From positions 1 through 64,000 of the forward strand of contig NZ_JAJUBB010000004.1 in the NCBI RefSeq assembly GCF_028683135.1: a stretch of 64,000 bases of DNA, in the 5' to 3' direction. Within the stretch, counting starts at the first letter, position 1. Each line of letters starts with the position of its first letter. This stretch comes from Enterovibrio qingdaonensis (lineage in GTDB: Bacteria; Pseudomonadota; Gammaproteobacteria; Enterobacterales; Vibrionaceae). A program made the position numbers and the translations under genes. The notes below the pieces were generated by a model. That model did no database searches. It worked only from the letters and a program-made list of their open reading frames with translations, and was not told the DNA's origin. Of the stretch, positions 1-8,936 are shown piece by piece.

Positions 1-121
1 TTCCAAGTTAGCGTCCCCCGCTACGCTTTCCCTTCCCTCTGCGTGTTTTTTACTGTTGGTGTCAGTGATTTTGCGCTCCCTGCCCTTCTTAATCGCCTCA
101 TTGACCTAGTATTACCAAAAG

Positions 122-140
122 AAAAGGCGCGTTCGCGCCA
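122..140 (-). terminator. Rho-independent terminator of the VOC gene
   Basis: A GC-only inverted repeat (GGCGCG/CGCGCC, 126-139) is followed on the minus strand by a T-rich run. It sits just past the stop of the minus-strand VOC gene. Bases 1-120 show no gene I can support. Confidence 0.7.
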
Positions 141-144
141 TTTT

Positions 145-531
145 CTATTCGTAACAAACCGCCTGAAGCTTATTTCCGTCTGGGTCCCTGACATACGCTG
201 CGTAGTAATTGGGGCCGTAATGCACCCGTAAACCCGGTGCACCTTCATCAGCCCCGCCATTGGCCAGTGCTTCTGCATAAAACTCATCGACTGCTTCGCG
301 ACTTTCGGCATTAAACGCGACGTGCGTGCCATTGCCCCACGTTGCTGGTCTGCCATCGAACGGCTTGTAGAGATACAGAAAGGGCATTTGATTGTCTTTG
401 GCGTAAAGCGGTGGTTTGCCTGGTGGCTTGGGAACGCGGGCCAATCCCAAAGGCTTTAATACAGCATCATAGAATGCTGATGCCCTTTCGTAGTCATTGG
501 TACCCAGTGTGATATGGCTAATGATGGACAT
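145..531 (-). CDS. VOC-family (glyoxalase/bleomycin-resistance-like) protein
   Basis: This 128-residue single-domain protein has the vicinal oxygen chelate pattern. It opens with SIISHITLGTNDYERASAFYD, continues with the central GTHVAFNAESREAVDEFY block, and ends with RDPDGNKLQAVCYE, where the final Glu is the usual metal ligand. Such small VOC proteins are cytoplasmic and metal dependent, but their substrates (glyoxal adducts, antibiotics, aromatics) cannot be read from sequence. It appears monocistronic, with its own terminator and a 125-bp gap to the LysR gene. The family is clear; the function is unknown. Confidence 0.85.
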   Translation of the reverse strand: MSIISHITLGTNDYERASAFYDAVLKPLGLARVPKPPGKPPLYAKDNQMPFLYLYKPFDGRPATWGNGTHVAFNAESREAVDEFYAEALANGGADEGAPGLRVHYGPNYYAAYVRDPDGNKLQAVCYE

Positions 532-656
532 ATCTGAACCCTCGCTTCTTTTCGTCCCGTACCGAAGATTATGGCAGTTTGGTCTGGGCTTTCATTGGCC
601 TCTTTTAATTCGTCCCCTGCTCGCTTTGCGTGACACGTTTAAACCCGACACTTAGA

Positions 657-1559
657 CTAAACTTCATTCAGCGAAAACCATTGCTGCAGGGCGTCAGCGG
701 TGGTTTTGATGACCTCGTTTTTGCGGTCTGTTTTCCGGCTGATGATAAACCAGGTTAAAGGCAGCCCTTGCTTGGTAACAGAAACGGCAGCCACGAGTGA
801 TTGTCTGATAGTGCGTTTAAGTGCCCAGCGGGAAAGAATACTCACGCCCAAATCAACGGCGATCATTTCTACGATGGCGTCGGTCATTTCCACCACTTGC
901 ATGTGTGGAAGGCGAATACCGGAAGGTCGGATAAAACGCTCGTATTCAAAGCCAGGCAGCGCATCCAGACTGTATGTGAGGTAATCAACATCCACCAGAT
1001 CTTGCGCCTCTATCCACGGCTTGGCGGCGAGTGGGTGATTGGGGTGCGTCACCAGCACCAGTTCATCGTCCATCAGAGGTTTGCAGTCCAGAGCGGGATT
1101 CTCAGAACGCGCGGGAGAAATAATGATGTCGGTTTTTCCCGTTATCAAGGTAGCTTCAGCTTCGCGGGTGGCGGCGGCGACAAAATCTATCTGAAGCTTT
1201 TCTCGGCTGAACGTCAGCGATTTCAGAAACCCTGGCACCCAATGGTAAGCGGAATACTCAGCAATCCCAATTCGCACTAGGTGACTGGCATTGGCAGCTG
1301 TGCGCTCAAATTCGTCTTCAGCGCGCGATAACTCAGGCAAAATCGAAGAGGCGGTTTGGATCAACGCTTGTCCGGCTGGCGTGGGCTTTAGCCGTCGTCC
1401 TTCACGCTCAAATATCGCACTCCCCAAACGGCGCTCAGCCTCCGCAAGGCGATGGCTCATTGCAGGTTGTGTCACACCAATTGCGTCTGCGGCTGCCCCC
1501 AAGCTGCCATATTTCCCCATCGCATCAAGCAACTGCCAGTGTCGGATCTCCAACCTCAC
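657..1559 (-). CDS. LysR-family regulator, MetR-like
   Basis: This 300-residue LysR regulator has an N-terminal winged helix-turn-helix (about residues 3-60; GSLGAAADAIGVTQPAMSHR) and a periplasmic-binding-like effector domain (about 88-295). The HTH and the WxP motif near residue 107 resemble MetR-type members. It is transcribed divergently from the EamA exporter gene with about 100 bp between them, so it probably controls that exporter. The link to methionine metabolism is weak because no met gene is adjacent. Confidence 0.85.
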   Translation of the reverse strand: MRLEIRHWQLLDAMGKYGSLGAAADAIGVTQPAMSHRLAEAERRLGSAIFEREGRRLKPTPAGQALIQTASSILPELSRAEDEFERTAANASHLVRIGIAEYSAYHWVPGFLKSLTFSREKLQIDFVAAATREAEATLITGKTDIIISPARSENPALDCKPLMDDELVLVTHPNHPLAAKPWIEAQDLVDVDYLTYSLDALPGFEYERFIRPSGIRLPHMQVVEMTDAIVEMIAVDLGVSILSRWALKRTIRQSLVAAVSVTKQGLPLTWFIISRKTDRKNEVIKTTADALQQWFSLNEV

Positions 1560-1660
1560 ACATGCATTCCTTTTATGTATATATAGAGTTATTCATTAAT
1601 CATTCTACATAAACATAGCTAGTATTCTCCCGTCGTTCTTTAAAAATGATAGGGAGACGC

Positions 1661-2581
1661 ATGATGGGAATTTGGATGGTATTGGCAGCGGCATTGGGTT
1701 TCAGCTCGAACCCTTTGTTGGCACAGTTGTTGTTGAGTCAGGGATTCTCTCCAGACTCCATCACACTGTACCGCTTTGCTATCCCGACGTTCGTGATGCT
1801 GCTGTTACTGAAAAAACGTCCGGTATTGGATGGTGAGTTTCTGCGTTTTATCGCGGTAGGTGGCCTCTCAGCACTCGGTATGTTGGCCTTTATGTCGAGT
1901 CTGACCAAGCTTGAGCCGAGCGCGGTGATCCTCACCTACTACGCCTACCCAATGTTCGCGATTGTGATTGGCTGGCTTTGCTTCAATAAAGCAATGAGTC
2001 GCAACCGGATGATTGCCGCGATGCTGATTGCTATCGCCGTTGGCATTATGCAAGAGTCTCAAGATTTTGGTGCGTCTTGGGACGAATTGATGCTTTGCCT
2101 TGCGGCTCCAATGTCGTTCGCGTTAGTCATCAATATGTTCTCACTGCCGGAGAAAAACCACGATACTTCCGCCCGTATGTTTGCGGCACTGTTGGGTCAC
2201 ATGGTGATTCTTGTGCCTATCACACTGCTCAGCGGTAGTCCGTTATCAATTCCAACATCCGTTGATCAGCTTTGGCTGATTCTGGCATTGGGTATTTTGT
2301 CCGCCGCTTTGCCGCAATACCTGTTTTCCCGCGGCGCACAATTAGCAGACATGGAGCAAACCACCATGATCAGCAGTTGCGAGGTAGTGTTTGCGTTGGG
2401 ATTGGCGTGGATCTTTTTGGGTGATGCGATGAGTCAACGTGATGTGATGGCCACTGCCCTGATTTTGCTAGCAGGTCTCATCCGCTATGAGGGTATCCCT
2501 CACCCCAGACGTGACGATGGTAATACCACAGTTAGTGAGAAAGCACTGCCAACGCAACATGCCGAGGAGCCTACGCGCTAG
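1661..2581 (+). CDS. EamA/DMT-superfamily transporter
   Basis: The protein has about ten hydrophobic segments and two EamA repeats, as in small-metabolite exporters of the drug/metabolite transporter superfamily (RhaT/YdcZ type). An ATG at 1646 is in frame, but the AGGGAG Shine-Dalgarno at 1651-1656 fits ATG 1661 or 1664, so I take 1661. The last 35 residues are a hydrophilic cytoplasmic tail. It is divergent from a LysR gene, the usual arrangement for regulated amino-acid or metabolite exporters. The substrate is unknown. Confidence 0.85.
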   Translation: MMGIWMVLAAALGFSSNPLLAQLLLSQGFSPDSITLYRFAIPTFVMLLLLKKRPVLDGEFLRFIAVGGLSALGMLAFMSSLTKLEPSAVILTYYAYPMFAIVIGWLCFNKAMSRNRMIAAMLIAIAVGIMQESQDFGASWDELMLCLAAPMSFALVINMFSLPEKNHDTSARMFAALLGHMVILVPITLLSGSPLSIPTSVDQLWLILALGILSAALPQYLFSRGAQLADMEQTTMISSCEVVFALGLAWIFLGDAMSQRDVMATALILLAGLIRYEGIPHPRRDDGNTTVSEKALPTQHAEEPTR

Positions 2582-2619
2582 CAGCGTGCCGCAAACGGCA
2601 CTATAACCCAGACATAAAA

Positions 2620-2642
2620 AAGCCTGCGAGATTCGCAGGCTT
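2620..2642. terminator. Bidirectional terminator
   Basis: A perfect 10-bp stem (AAGCCTGCGA/TCGCAGGCTT) with a 3-nt loop is flanked by A6 on the left and a T-rich run on the right. It lies between the convergent EamA gene and the lipoprotein gene. Confidence 0.9.
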
Positions 2643-2665
2643 TCTTTTCGTAAACGCAGTGACGG

Positions 2666-3091
2666 TTACATCACGCACTCTTTGGCTTCTTTTGCCATAT
2701 CAACGCTCTTTTCAATCAGCGTTTGTGCTTCTTCGTTGGTGATGGTTTGCATCACTTTGTTCATCAGCTTTTCTGCTGTTGATTCAGAGGTCGCATCAAC
2801 CAAGCAGCTGTATGCATTTGATACGTGATCTTTCACATCTTCGAGCGCAGTTGGGTTGCTGAAATCCACATTCATGGCCTCTTCAACAGACTCTGCGAGT
2901 GCTTTCGCTGACGCTGCGGCATCACCAAATTGGTCGAGGTTCAGCTCACTCAGGTCTACCGATTCCACTTGTTCTTGAATCGTATCCACCGCTTTGTTTG
3001 CTGCTTCTTGCGCTTGGTCAATGGCGTTGTTTGCTTCTTCACAACCCGCAAGGGCAGTTACCAGCAGAACTGCTGTGATGGCTTTTTTCAT
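2666..3091 (-). CDS. Small helical lipoprotein
   Basis: This 141-residue protein has a lipoprotein signal with lipobox LAGC (Cys16). An Ala/Glu-rich region predicted to be helical follows (EEANNAIDQAQEAANKAVDT), then a second half with two cysteines (about 113 and 139) that could form a disulfide. It is probably anchored to the outer membrane, facing the periplasm. I recognise no family. It stands alone between a terminator and the DUF2076 gene. Confidence 0.8.
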   Translation of the reverse strand: MKKAITAVLLVTALAGCEEANNAIDQAQEAANKAVDTIQEQVESVDLSELNLDQFGDAAASAKALAESVEEAMNVDFSNPTALEDVKDHVSNAYSCLVDATSESTAEKLMNKVMQTITNEEAQTLIEKSVDMAKEAKECVM

Positions 3092-3194
3092 TGTATTTAC
3101 CTCGAAAATTCGCGGGTTCCTAACATGCGCCCCCGCGATAGACTAACTGCCCTGATTATATTCGAGTTTCAGTGAAGAAACAGTCAGCAAATGA

Positions 3195-3980
3195 TCACCA
3201 CGAGCTACTGTCGTCGTCAAAGCCGCCAAAGTCACTGTCATCACCACCAAATGAACCGTCATCTCCACCATAGCGGCTTGGATCATCATCTTGGTCGTTG
3301 TTGGCAAAGCCATCATCAAAGCCTGAATCACCAAAGCCTGAGTTTGAATCATCAAACCCTGTACCTTGGTTCCAACCACCGCCGGTATAATCTTGGGTGT
3401 AGTTGTCGGTGCCATCTAGGAAACTGCCACCCGTGTCTCCACCTGCATTCGCTGTATCAGCTTGTGAGTCGCTGGTGTCGGTTTGGTCTTGGGACGCATC
3501 TTGCTGATCGCCCGTTGCATCATTAGGCTCTTCGATGATCGTATTGTTGGTGATGTCTTCAACCGGAGACGACATATGATCGCCACCAAAGAAAAGATGA
3601 CTCAACGCGCTACCCGCAACCATACCCGCTGCAACACCTGCGGCTGTTTGCATGAAACCGCCAAATGCACTTGGACGATAAGCAGGTTGAGGCGGTGGTG
3701 GTGGCGTTCTGTCACCGCCAAACATTTTGCTCAAACCGCTTCGGCTTGATTCTTGTTTGTAGAATTCGGCGTTGCGTTGCAGGTAATCATTACGCTCTTT
3801 CATTTCTTTGAGGGCAACTTCCTGAGCAAGCGCGACCTGCGTAAGACGATAAACAATGTCTGGCTGCGACGCGATTGCCTCTTGAACGAGCTGCGCGGCG
3901 GCTGGGTCTTTTGCGTTATTTTGGTTTGAACGCATTTTGTCAGCCAGTTTTTGAATAAGTTCTTGTTCTTGCGGAGTCAT
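3195..3980 (-). CDS. DUF2076 protein with acidic Gly/Asp tail
   Basis: The first 75 residues (MTPQEQELIQKLADKMRSN onward) are the conserved DUF2076 helical head. A Pro-rich linker (PPPPPQPAYRP) follows, then a short hydrophobic glycine-rich stretch (AAGVAAGMVAGSALSHLFFG) that could insert in or lie on a membrane. The last 110 residues are low-complexity D/G/S/T/Q with a terminal SSSW. An upstream in-frame ATG exists at 3992, but the GGGGGA site directly before 3980 and the family's canonical MTPQEQ start favour 3980. Function is unknown; family members are described as periplasmic ligand-binding-sensor-like. Confidence 0.85.
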   Translation of the reverse strand: MTPQEQELIQKLADKMRSNQNNAKDPAAAQLVQEAIASQPDIVYRLTQVALAQEVALKEMKERNDYLQRNAEFYKQESSRSGLSKMFGGDRTPPPPPQPAYRPSAFGGFMQTAAGVAAGMVAGSALSHLFFGGDHMSSPVEDITNNTIIEEPNDATGDQQDASQDQTDTSDSQADTANAGGDTGGSFLDGTDNYTQDYTGGGWNQGTGFDDSNSGFGDSGFDDGFANNDQDDDPSRYGGDDGSFGGDDSDFGGFDDDSSSW

Positions 3981-4333
3981 GATTTCCCCCATCCTCGCAC
4001 TTACAACGAGGGGTATGATTTAACGTAATTGCACCATACGCCAATTGCTGATCGCGAACAGCCAGACAAACATACTTTGCAAATTTGTCAGGCGGGCTGT
4101 CGCTGACCGGGGCTCTTGGCATATCGTCAGCAAGCAAAGGTTCTTACTTTGTTCGGGTATGCTCAAGCATGGCAGATATCGTCAAGGCGAATTGTTCAAT
4201 TCTGGAGCAAGGTGTGTGAAAGGAAACGCTGAAAACACCCCTTCATAAGTGACACTGTCACCACTTGGAATGATATAGATATTAAAAAGCCCAGCGATAA
4301 TGCCGGGCTAGGTATTTTAAGAGGTGCAGCGTC
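3981..4333. other. Intergenic region without a supported gene
   Basis: This 353-bp gap contains the DUF2076 promoter side, a 13-bp palindrome at 4249-4261 (GTGACA-C-TGTCAC) and the ppa terminator. I see no credible coding sequence in it. Confidence 0.5.
4284..4309 (-). terminator. Terminator of the pyrophosphatase gene
   Basis: The arms AGCCCAGC and GCCGGGCT (4288-4295 and 4302-4309, one mismatch) are followed by a T-run on the minus strand, 25 bp past the stop codon. Confidence 0.75.
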
Positions 4334-4987
4334 TTAGGCTTTGAAGTGCTTCATGGCTTGTTCTAAGACTTTCTGAGCTTCTTCACCTGACATCACGCCT
4401 TCGACTTTCATGCCGCCATCTGCGCCTTTATAGTTCGCAAACCATGTTTTTACGATCTCAACGACACCCGGGTATTCTTCTTGCAGTTGTTCTACTGACT
4501 CAATGTCTTTGAATGGCGATTGCTCAACCACGGGTACCGCAATCAACTTGTCATCCTGCTCGCCGCCATCCAGCATTTTGATGCCGCCAATGACGCGAAC
4601 CGGAGCAACGCTGCCGCGTTCCATTGCTGCACCTAATACCAGAATATCCAATGGGTCACCGTCACCGCCTAACGATTTAGGCAAAGCCGTGCTTGGAATG
4701 GTGCCATAGTTACCCGGGTAGCCAAGGTAATGCACGATACGCGGCTGGCCATTCTTAAATTCCCAATTGATGATTGAGCTATCACGTTTGCTCACTTCCC
4801 ACTTTTCATTGTCACCTGTCGGGATTTCAATGATCGCATTAATGGTGCCATTTGCGTTTTGAGCAGGAATGTCTGACAAGTAGTCTTGGCTTGCTTTAAT
4901 CGTGTAAGTATCAATCTGTTCAAACTGCGTGGCAGCAAAAGTCGAAGTGCTTAAAAGAAGGCTTGCAAACAAAATAGACGGTTTCAT
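4334..4987 (-). CDS. ppa: Exported family I inorganic pyrophosphatase
   Basis: The enzyme hydrolyses PPi to two phosphates. The family I signature GDGDPLDILVLG and the active-site stretch GYPGNYGTIP are present. Unlike the usual cytoplasmic Ppa of about 175 residues, this 217-residue protein begins with a signal peptide (MKPSILFASLLLSTSTFAA), so it should act in the periplasm. The start at 4987 is preferred to 4999 because the hydrophobic leader begins there. It is monocistronic. A periplasmic role, such as salvaging phosphate from extracellular PPi, is inferred. The family is certain and export is likely. Confidence 0.9.
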   Translation of the reverse strand: MKPSILFASLLLSTSTFAATQFEQIDTYTIKASQDYLSDIPAQNANGTINAIIEIPTGDNEKWEVSKRDSSIINWEFKNGQPRIVHYLGYPGNYGTIPSTALPKSLGGDGDPLDILVLGAAMERGSVAPVRVIGGIKMLDGGEQDDKLIAVPVVEQSPFKDIESVEQLQEEYPGVVEIVKTWFANYKGADGGMKVEGVMSGEEAQKVLEQAMKHFKA

Positions 4988-5171
4988 ATGGAGTTCCATT
5001 TCAATTAGATGCGGGGATCATCGTCTGATTTGATGACGAATAAATGGCAGTTTTGTTGCCAATTGAAGAAATATGCCGTTGCCTAATTTTCTTGTCTACG
5101 CGCCTAGAATAACGAAGCGGCTTGGCGCTCAAACTACAGAGTGAATGACGCTGCCAATGTTTGGAAAAAGA

Positions 5172-5202
5172 AAAGGCCCTATCGATAAGCGACAGGGCCT
5201 TT
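5172..5202 (-). terminator. Terminator of the 600-residue lipoprotein gene
   Basis: AAAGGCCCT/AGGGCCTTT arms plus an inner TCG/CGA pairing, with A/T runs on both sides. It lies about 70 bp beyond the stop of the minus-strand gene and may work in both directions. Confidence 0.75.
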
Positions 5203-5273
5203 CTGCATCTTTATTCGTTCATTTTTCGGACATCGAGATGGAGTCCAATGTTGAACGCACCGTTTTCTCGCCG

Positions 5274-7076
5274 TTATGGCTGTACCAACTTAGCTAAGAA
5301 AGCACTGTAGTCCGCTTTTTGGCCCGCTAACCAGACACTTCCATCGTCTGCTTTCATTAGCCCACTTAAACGCGCGAGATCCGTAGGCGCGAAGTACTCT
5401 GCAACCACCTCGTTATCCGGCGTCGCTTCGGTAAGATAAATGAGACAATCGCTGTAACAGCTTTCTTCCGACTCTTCTGCGTATAGGAAGTTTCCGTTGT
5501 CTAACTTAACAATGCCAACCAATACTCGGTATGCATTGTTGTTCTCTGTATACCACGCTGGCTTGGGAATGGTTTCCTGCACAGCCAAGTCCGTTGCTGC
5601 CTCGGTCGTGTTTGGAATGCGCTCTCCACAGCTGGTGTATAGAACGTTTTCAAAGCTAAACATACGTTTGCAACTGTCTCTGTCCACTGGGCTATAAGCC
5701 AAGGTTTTAACCGGAGCCGTGGTCAGATCGTTATCCGTAAAACGTTCAACGAGTACTTTGTAATCACCTAAATCGTTGTTGTCATAACGTACGTATATGT
5801 TCCCATTACTCTCCGTCATGGTCAGCGGCAAATAGCTTGAGTTAGCAAAACTTGCTTGACGCACTATCGTGCCTGACGTGATATCTACTTCATACACAAG
5901 ACGATGGTCTTCAATGAATAACGAATCTCCAACCAGGGCGATATGACTTCCTGCAATGTCATCAATAGCGACGGGCACTGATGTAATCACTGACGATGCG
6001 GGAGTAGCAAGGTTAGGCTGCACCCTTGTTACATAGAAGTCTTTGTCAATATATCCGCCATTACCGATGACAAAGGTTATTTCACCCGTCGCTTCATCAA
6101 TAAAGACGTCACTCGTCTCATTGTTTTCTTCATTATTGATGGGAACAGTGATCGTCGGGCTGCCATCAACGGGCACAATGTTGAGTTCGGGACTGTTAAA
6201 AAGATCACTCAATACGACGATTGCATCATAGTAACTGCTGTACTTAACCTTATTAGGCCAACTCGATATATGACTTACGCTCTTGGCGTCACTGTATGTC
6301 GCTGTCGGGATTGTCGTCGCAACATAGCTCACATCAATCGCAACACTGTCCACACAACCCAGTCCACCGCAAAGCTCCATGGTATATCGATGGCCTGCAT
6401 TCAGTTCCGCATCCGTTCTGGAACTGAAGCTGTCTTCTTCGACATTACAGATGGCGGTGTCTTTCGCATCGTTATACGTACATAACGTTGTCGACCATCC
6501 ATCTTGATTCGTAAACGACACCAGCGTCGTCGTGTTTTGGCTAACCCCAGTCACTGGTATTTCGATGGTGTATTCCGTATTGGTTGGCGCATCTTTTCTT
6601 GCTGTTACTTCAACCGACGTATCAACGGCATTGCTGATAGACGGTGTCGAAACATCAAACTGAACGTAGACATCTACTGGTGACCCTACCACTTGCTTGG
6701 AGCAACTTTGGTCGTAGCAAAAGTAAAGGGTAAGCAGTTCAGAAAAGTCACTTGTCACACTGTCAAAAACGATCCCAGCATGTGGTGTTGACCCTATTAG
6801 TTCGAGAGATACTTCACTGACATTCGTTGACTCAGCTTTATCACTGCCAACGTATAGATAAATAACTTGCGTGGAATCAGGCAACGAGACGTTGAGGGGA
6901 ATGTCGAGCCAATAATTTGAGTTTGAGCCATCAGTGGTGATGGAATAGCTTGTTTGTGTCGGCGTTATTTGTCCGCCTGTATCGCCGGCCAAGTTAGATC
7001 CATCGCTGTCGCCACCTCCGCCACCACAACCGGCCAGAATAGCAACTAGCGCAGATATTCCTAAAAAGCGTTTCAT
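5274..7076 (-). CDS. Large outer-membrane-type lipoprotein, unknown function
   Basis: This 600-residue protein starts with MKRFLGISALVAILAGC (lipobox LAGC, Cys17) followed by a five-glycine run, typical of surface lipoproteins in Vibrionaceae and Shewanella. Residues about 45-250 look like two beta-sandwich (Ig-like) modules with paired cysteines. The C-terminal half has recurring beta-rich blocks (DSLFIEDHRLVYEVDI, NGNIYVRYDNND, DGSVWLAGQ) suggestive of a beta-propeller. No enzyme motif is visible. It is flanked by a terminator and a long AT-rich upstream region. Confidence 0.8.
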   Translation of the reverse strand: MKRFLGISALVAILAGCGGGGGDSDGSNLAGDTGGQITPTQTSYSITTDGSNSNYWLDIPLNVSLPDSTQVIYLYVGSDKAESTNVSEVSLELIGSTPHAGIVFDSVTSDFSELLTLYFCYDQSCSKQVVGSPVDVYVQFDVSTPSISNAVDTSVEVTARKDAPTNTEYTIEIPVTGVSQNTTTLVSFTNQDGWSTTLCTYNDAKDTAICNVEEDSFSSRTDAELNAGHRYTMELCGGLGCVDSVAIDVSYVATTIPTATYSDAKSVSHISSWPNKVKYSSYYDAIVVLSDLFNSPELNIVPVDGSPTITVPINNEENNETSDVFIDEATGEITFVIGNGGYIDKDFYVTRVQPNLATPASSVITSVPVAIDDIAGSHIALVGDSLFIEDHRLVYEVDITSGTIVRQASFANSSYLPLTMTESNGNIYVRYDNNDLGDYKVLVERFTDNDLTTAPVKTLAYSPVDRDSCKRMFSFENVLYTSCGERIPNTTEAATDLAVQETIPKPAWYTENNNAYRVLVGIVKLDNGNFLYAEESEESCYSDCLIYLTEATPDNEVVAEYFAPTDLARLSGLMKADDGSVWLAGQKADYSAFLAKLVQP

Positions 7077-7459
7077 GATTCCATCCTTGTAGCACTTTAG
7101 TTAGCCAAAGAATGTACTAAATCAGTTTCACACCACAATTAAATAACACCATGAAAACCAATAGTGTCGAAGCACTTCACATTACCACGCTAAAATAAAA
7201 TTGATTACTGTAAACGCTAAGCCTTCCTGATGAGGATGGATACAAATATTTACATAAAAACATACAGTTAAAATATTCATTTTATTGTGGATAAGATATG
7301 CAACAAAAATCATAAGTGAGCATTGAATGGGTTAAAAAACCATTCAAAATCCAAATGAAACGAAAGTTAAACACACTTGAAACATTTAATCATATAAGAA
7401 AAGCCAGCAGTTTATGCTGGCCTTGTTGGAAAGTGACCTTGCCGAGTCGCGATTACCTG
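7077..7459. other. AT-rich intergenic region
   Basis: This 383-bp stretch has no credible gene. It holds the upstream region of the lipoprotein gene, an 8-bp hairpin (TTGAATGG/CCATTCAA, 7323-7347) and the MATE terminator at 7403-7421. Confidence 0.5.
7399..7421 (-). terminator. Terminator of the MATE gene
   Basis: A 7-bp stem GCCAGCA/TGCTGGC with a 5-nt loop precedes TTTTCTT on the minus strand, about 40 bp after the stop codon. Confidence 0.8.
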
Positions 7460-8830
7460 CTAGCTTGCATGCGCAGGAACCGCAGCAGAAGGTGAATGAC
7501 ACTCCAACTTCTTCAATTCTGAAATCAGCATCGGAATCACAACCAGTGCCAGCACGAGATTCGAAATCGGCATGGCTAACCACACGCCATCAACACCCCA
7601 CACTTTTGGCAACAGGTACAAGAATGGTAACTGCACTAACATGTTGCCGACCGAAACGAATAGTGCCTTACCGCCTTTATCTATAGAGATAAAGAACACA
7701 GAGGCGGCGAAGAACAAACCGTCTAAGAACATGGCGAACAAATGCAGCCTAGCACCATGAACAGCAACTTCAATTAACTCGGTATTGCCTTTGCCAAACA
7801 ACGCGATGATCTGTTCAGGCGCAATGTTGAGCAACGCGACTGCAGCAAATCCAGTCACTAAAATTGCGCCTAATGCAATTTTCACTGTCGCCTTTATTGC
7901 CGAAAATCTGCGTGCGCCATAGTAGTAACTGACTGGCGGCTGCATGCCGTTTGCCAAACCTTCCGAAAATAGGTAATACATGGTAGCGATATAACCCAAT
8001 ATGGCATACGCCCCAACATATACCGACGATCCATAGCTCATCAGCAAGTAGTTGTGCACTGCTATAACAAAGCTGAAGTACAAGAACATAAACAGCGTTG
8101 AAGAACCCAGCTCTACCGTGTGCATCGCTTTTTTAATACAAAACTGTAGGTGCTGAATGCGACATTCTGCTTTTCGTGACAGGAAGTAACACAACCCACC
8201 AACGACCACCAATGCTTGAGAAATTACCGTGGCAACCGCAGCACCTTCTAGACCTAAGCCCATCACGCCAATCAACAAATAATCCAGCACAATGTTAGCG
8301 ACAGCTCCCAAAATCGTCAGGGCTGTGGCCCAGTTGGGGCTATTGTCGTTTCTCACCAATAACGGCAACGCACCAGCACCGATGGTAAACACGGCACCAA
8401 AAACAAACACATTCAGGTAGTCTTTCGCATGGAGAAGCGGCATGCCTGATGCATTCTGTGCCGCCATCAACGCGTCAGTTCCAAAATACAGAAACGTACT
8501 CGATACTGCGCCCAGCCCCAGCATTAACCACAGCGACGTACTGAGTGTGAGACCGACCCCCTCTGAATTATTCTCGCCACGGTAGATAGAAATAACACTG
8601 CCCGCGCCCATGCCGACCAAGATACCAAAGCCCATGATCACACCAAGCACTGGCCAAGACACATTGATACCTGCCAAACCATCGACGCCCACATAATGAC
8701 CGACAAAAAAGCCATCGATGACTTGATAAAAGCCGCTGACAATCATGGCAGCGACCGATGGAACCGCATAACGCCAAAAGGTGCGGGACACAGATTCGTT
8801 TTTAGGTGGTGAGGAAATTATGGTACTCAT
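7460..8830 (-). CDS. MATE-family efflux transporter
   Basis: The protein has about 456 residues, 12 hydrophobic segments and two internal MatE repeats (early FYQVIDGFFVGHYVG; late SEGLANGMQPPVSYYYGA), as in cation-coupled multidrug exporters of the inner membrane. The reading frame extends to a TTG at 8875, but the ATG at 8830 (MSTIISSPPKNE) is the more ordinary start and matches MATE N-termini. It is divergent from a LysR gene at 8937, its probable regulator. The substrate cannot be inferred. Confidence 0.88.
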   Translation of the reverse strand: MSTIISSPPKNESVSRTFWRYAVPSVAAMIVSGFYQVIDGFFVGHYVGVDGLAGINVSWPVLGVIMGFGILVGMGAGSVISIYRGENNSEGVGLTLSTSLWLMLGLGAVSSTFLYFGTDALMAAQNASGMPLLHAKDYLNVFVFGAVFTIGAGALPLLVRNDNSPNWATALTILGAVANIVLDYLLIGVMGLGLEGAAVATVISQALVVVGGLCYFLSRKAECRIQHLQFCIKKAMHTVELGSSTLFMFLYFSFVIAVHNYLLMSYGSSVYVGAYAILGYIATMYYLFSEGLANGMQPPVSYYYGARRFSAIKATVKIALGAILVTGFAAVALLNIAPEQIIALFGKGNTELIEVAVHGARLHLFAMFLDGLFFAASVFFISIDKGGKALFVSVGNMLVQLPFLYLLPKVWGVDGVWLAMPISNLVLALVVIPMLISELKKLECHSPSAAVPAHAS

Positions 8831-8936
8831 TTTACGTAACTCAATGGAACAAAGATGCGAGAATGATATTCCCAATTAAGATATAAAAAAGTTAGTATCC
8901 ATCTTCATTAGAGATTGGTTATCGGGAGTATGCTTG

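Noticed and set aside
1-120. End of another gene at the left edge
   Set aside because: Short frames exist on both strands but none has a recognisable product or proper continuation.
3191-3526. Plus-strand His/Leu/Ser-rich frame opposite the DUF2076 tail
   Set aside because: Artefact of the low-complexity Asp/Gly coding region read in antisense.
4249-4261. 13-bp palindrome GTGACA-C-TGTCAC as an operator
   Set aside because: A single short palindrome, downstream of ppa and not near a clear promoter; too little to call.
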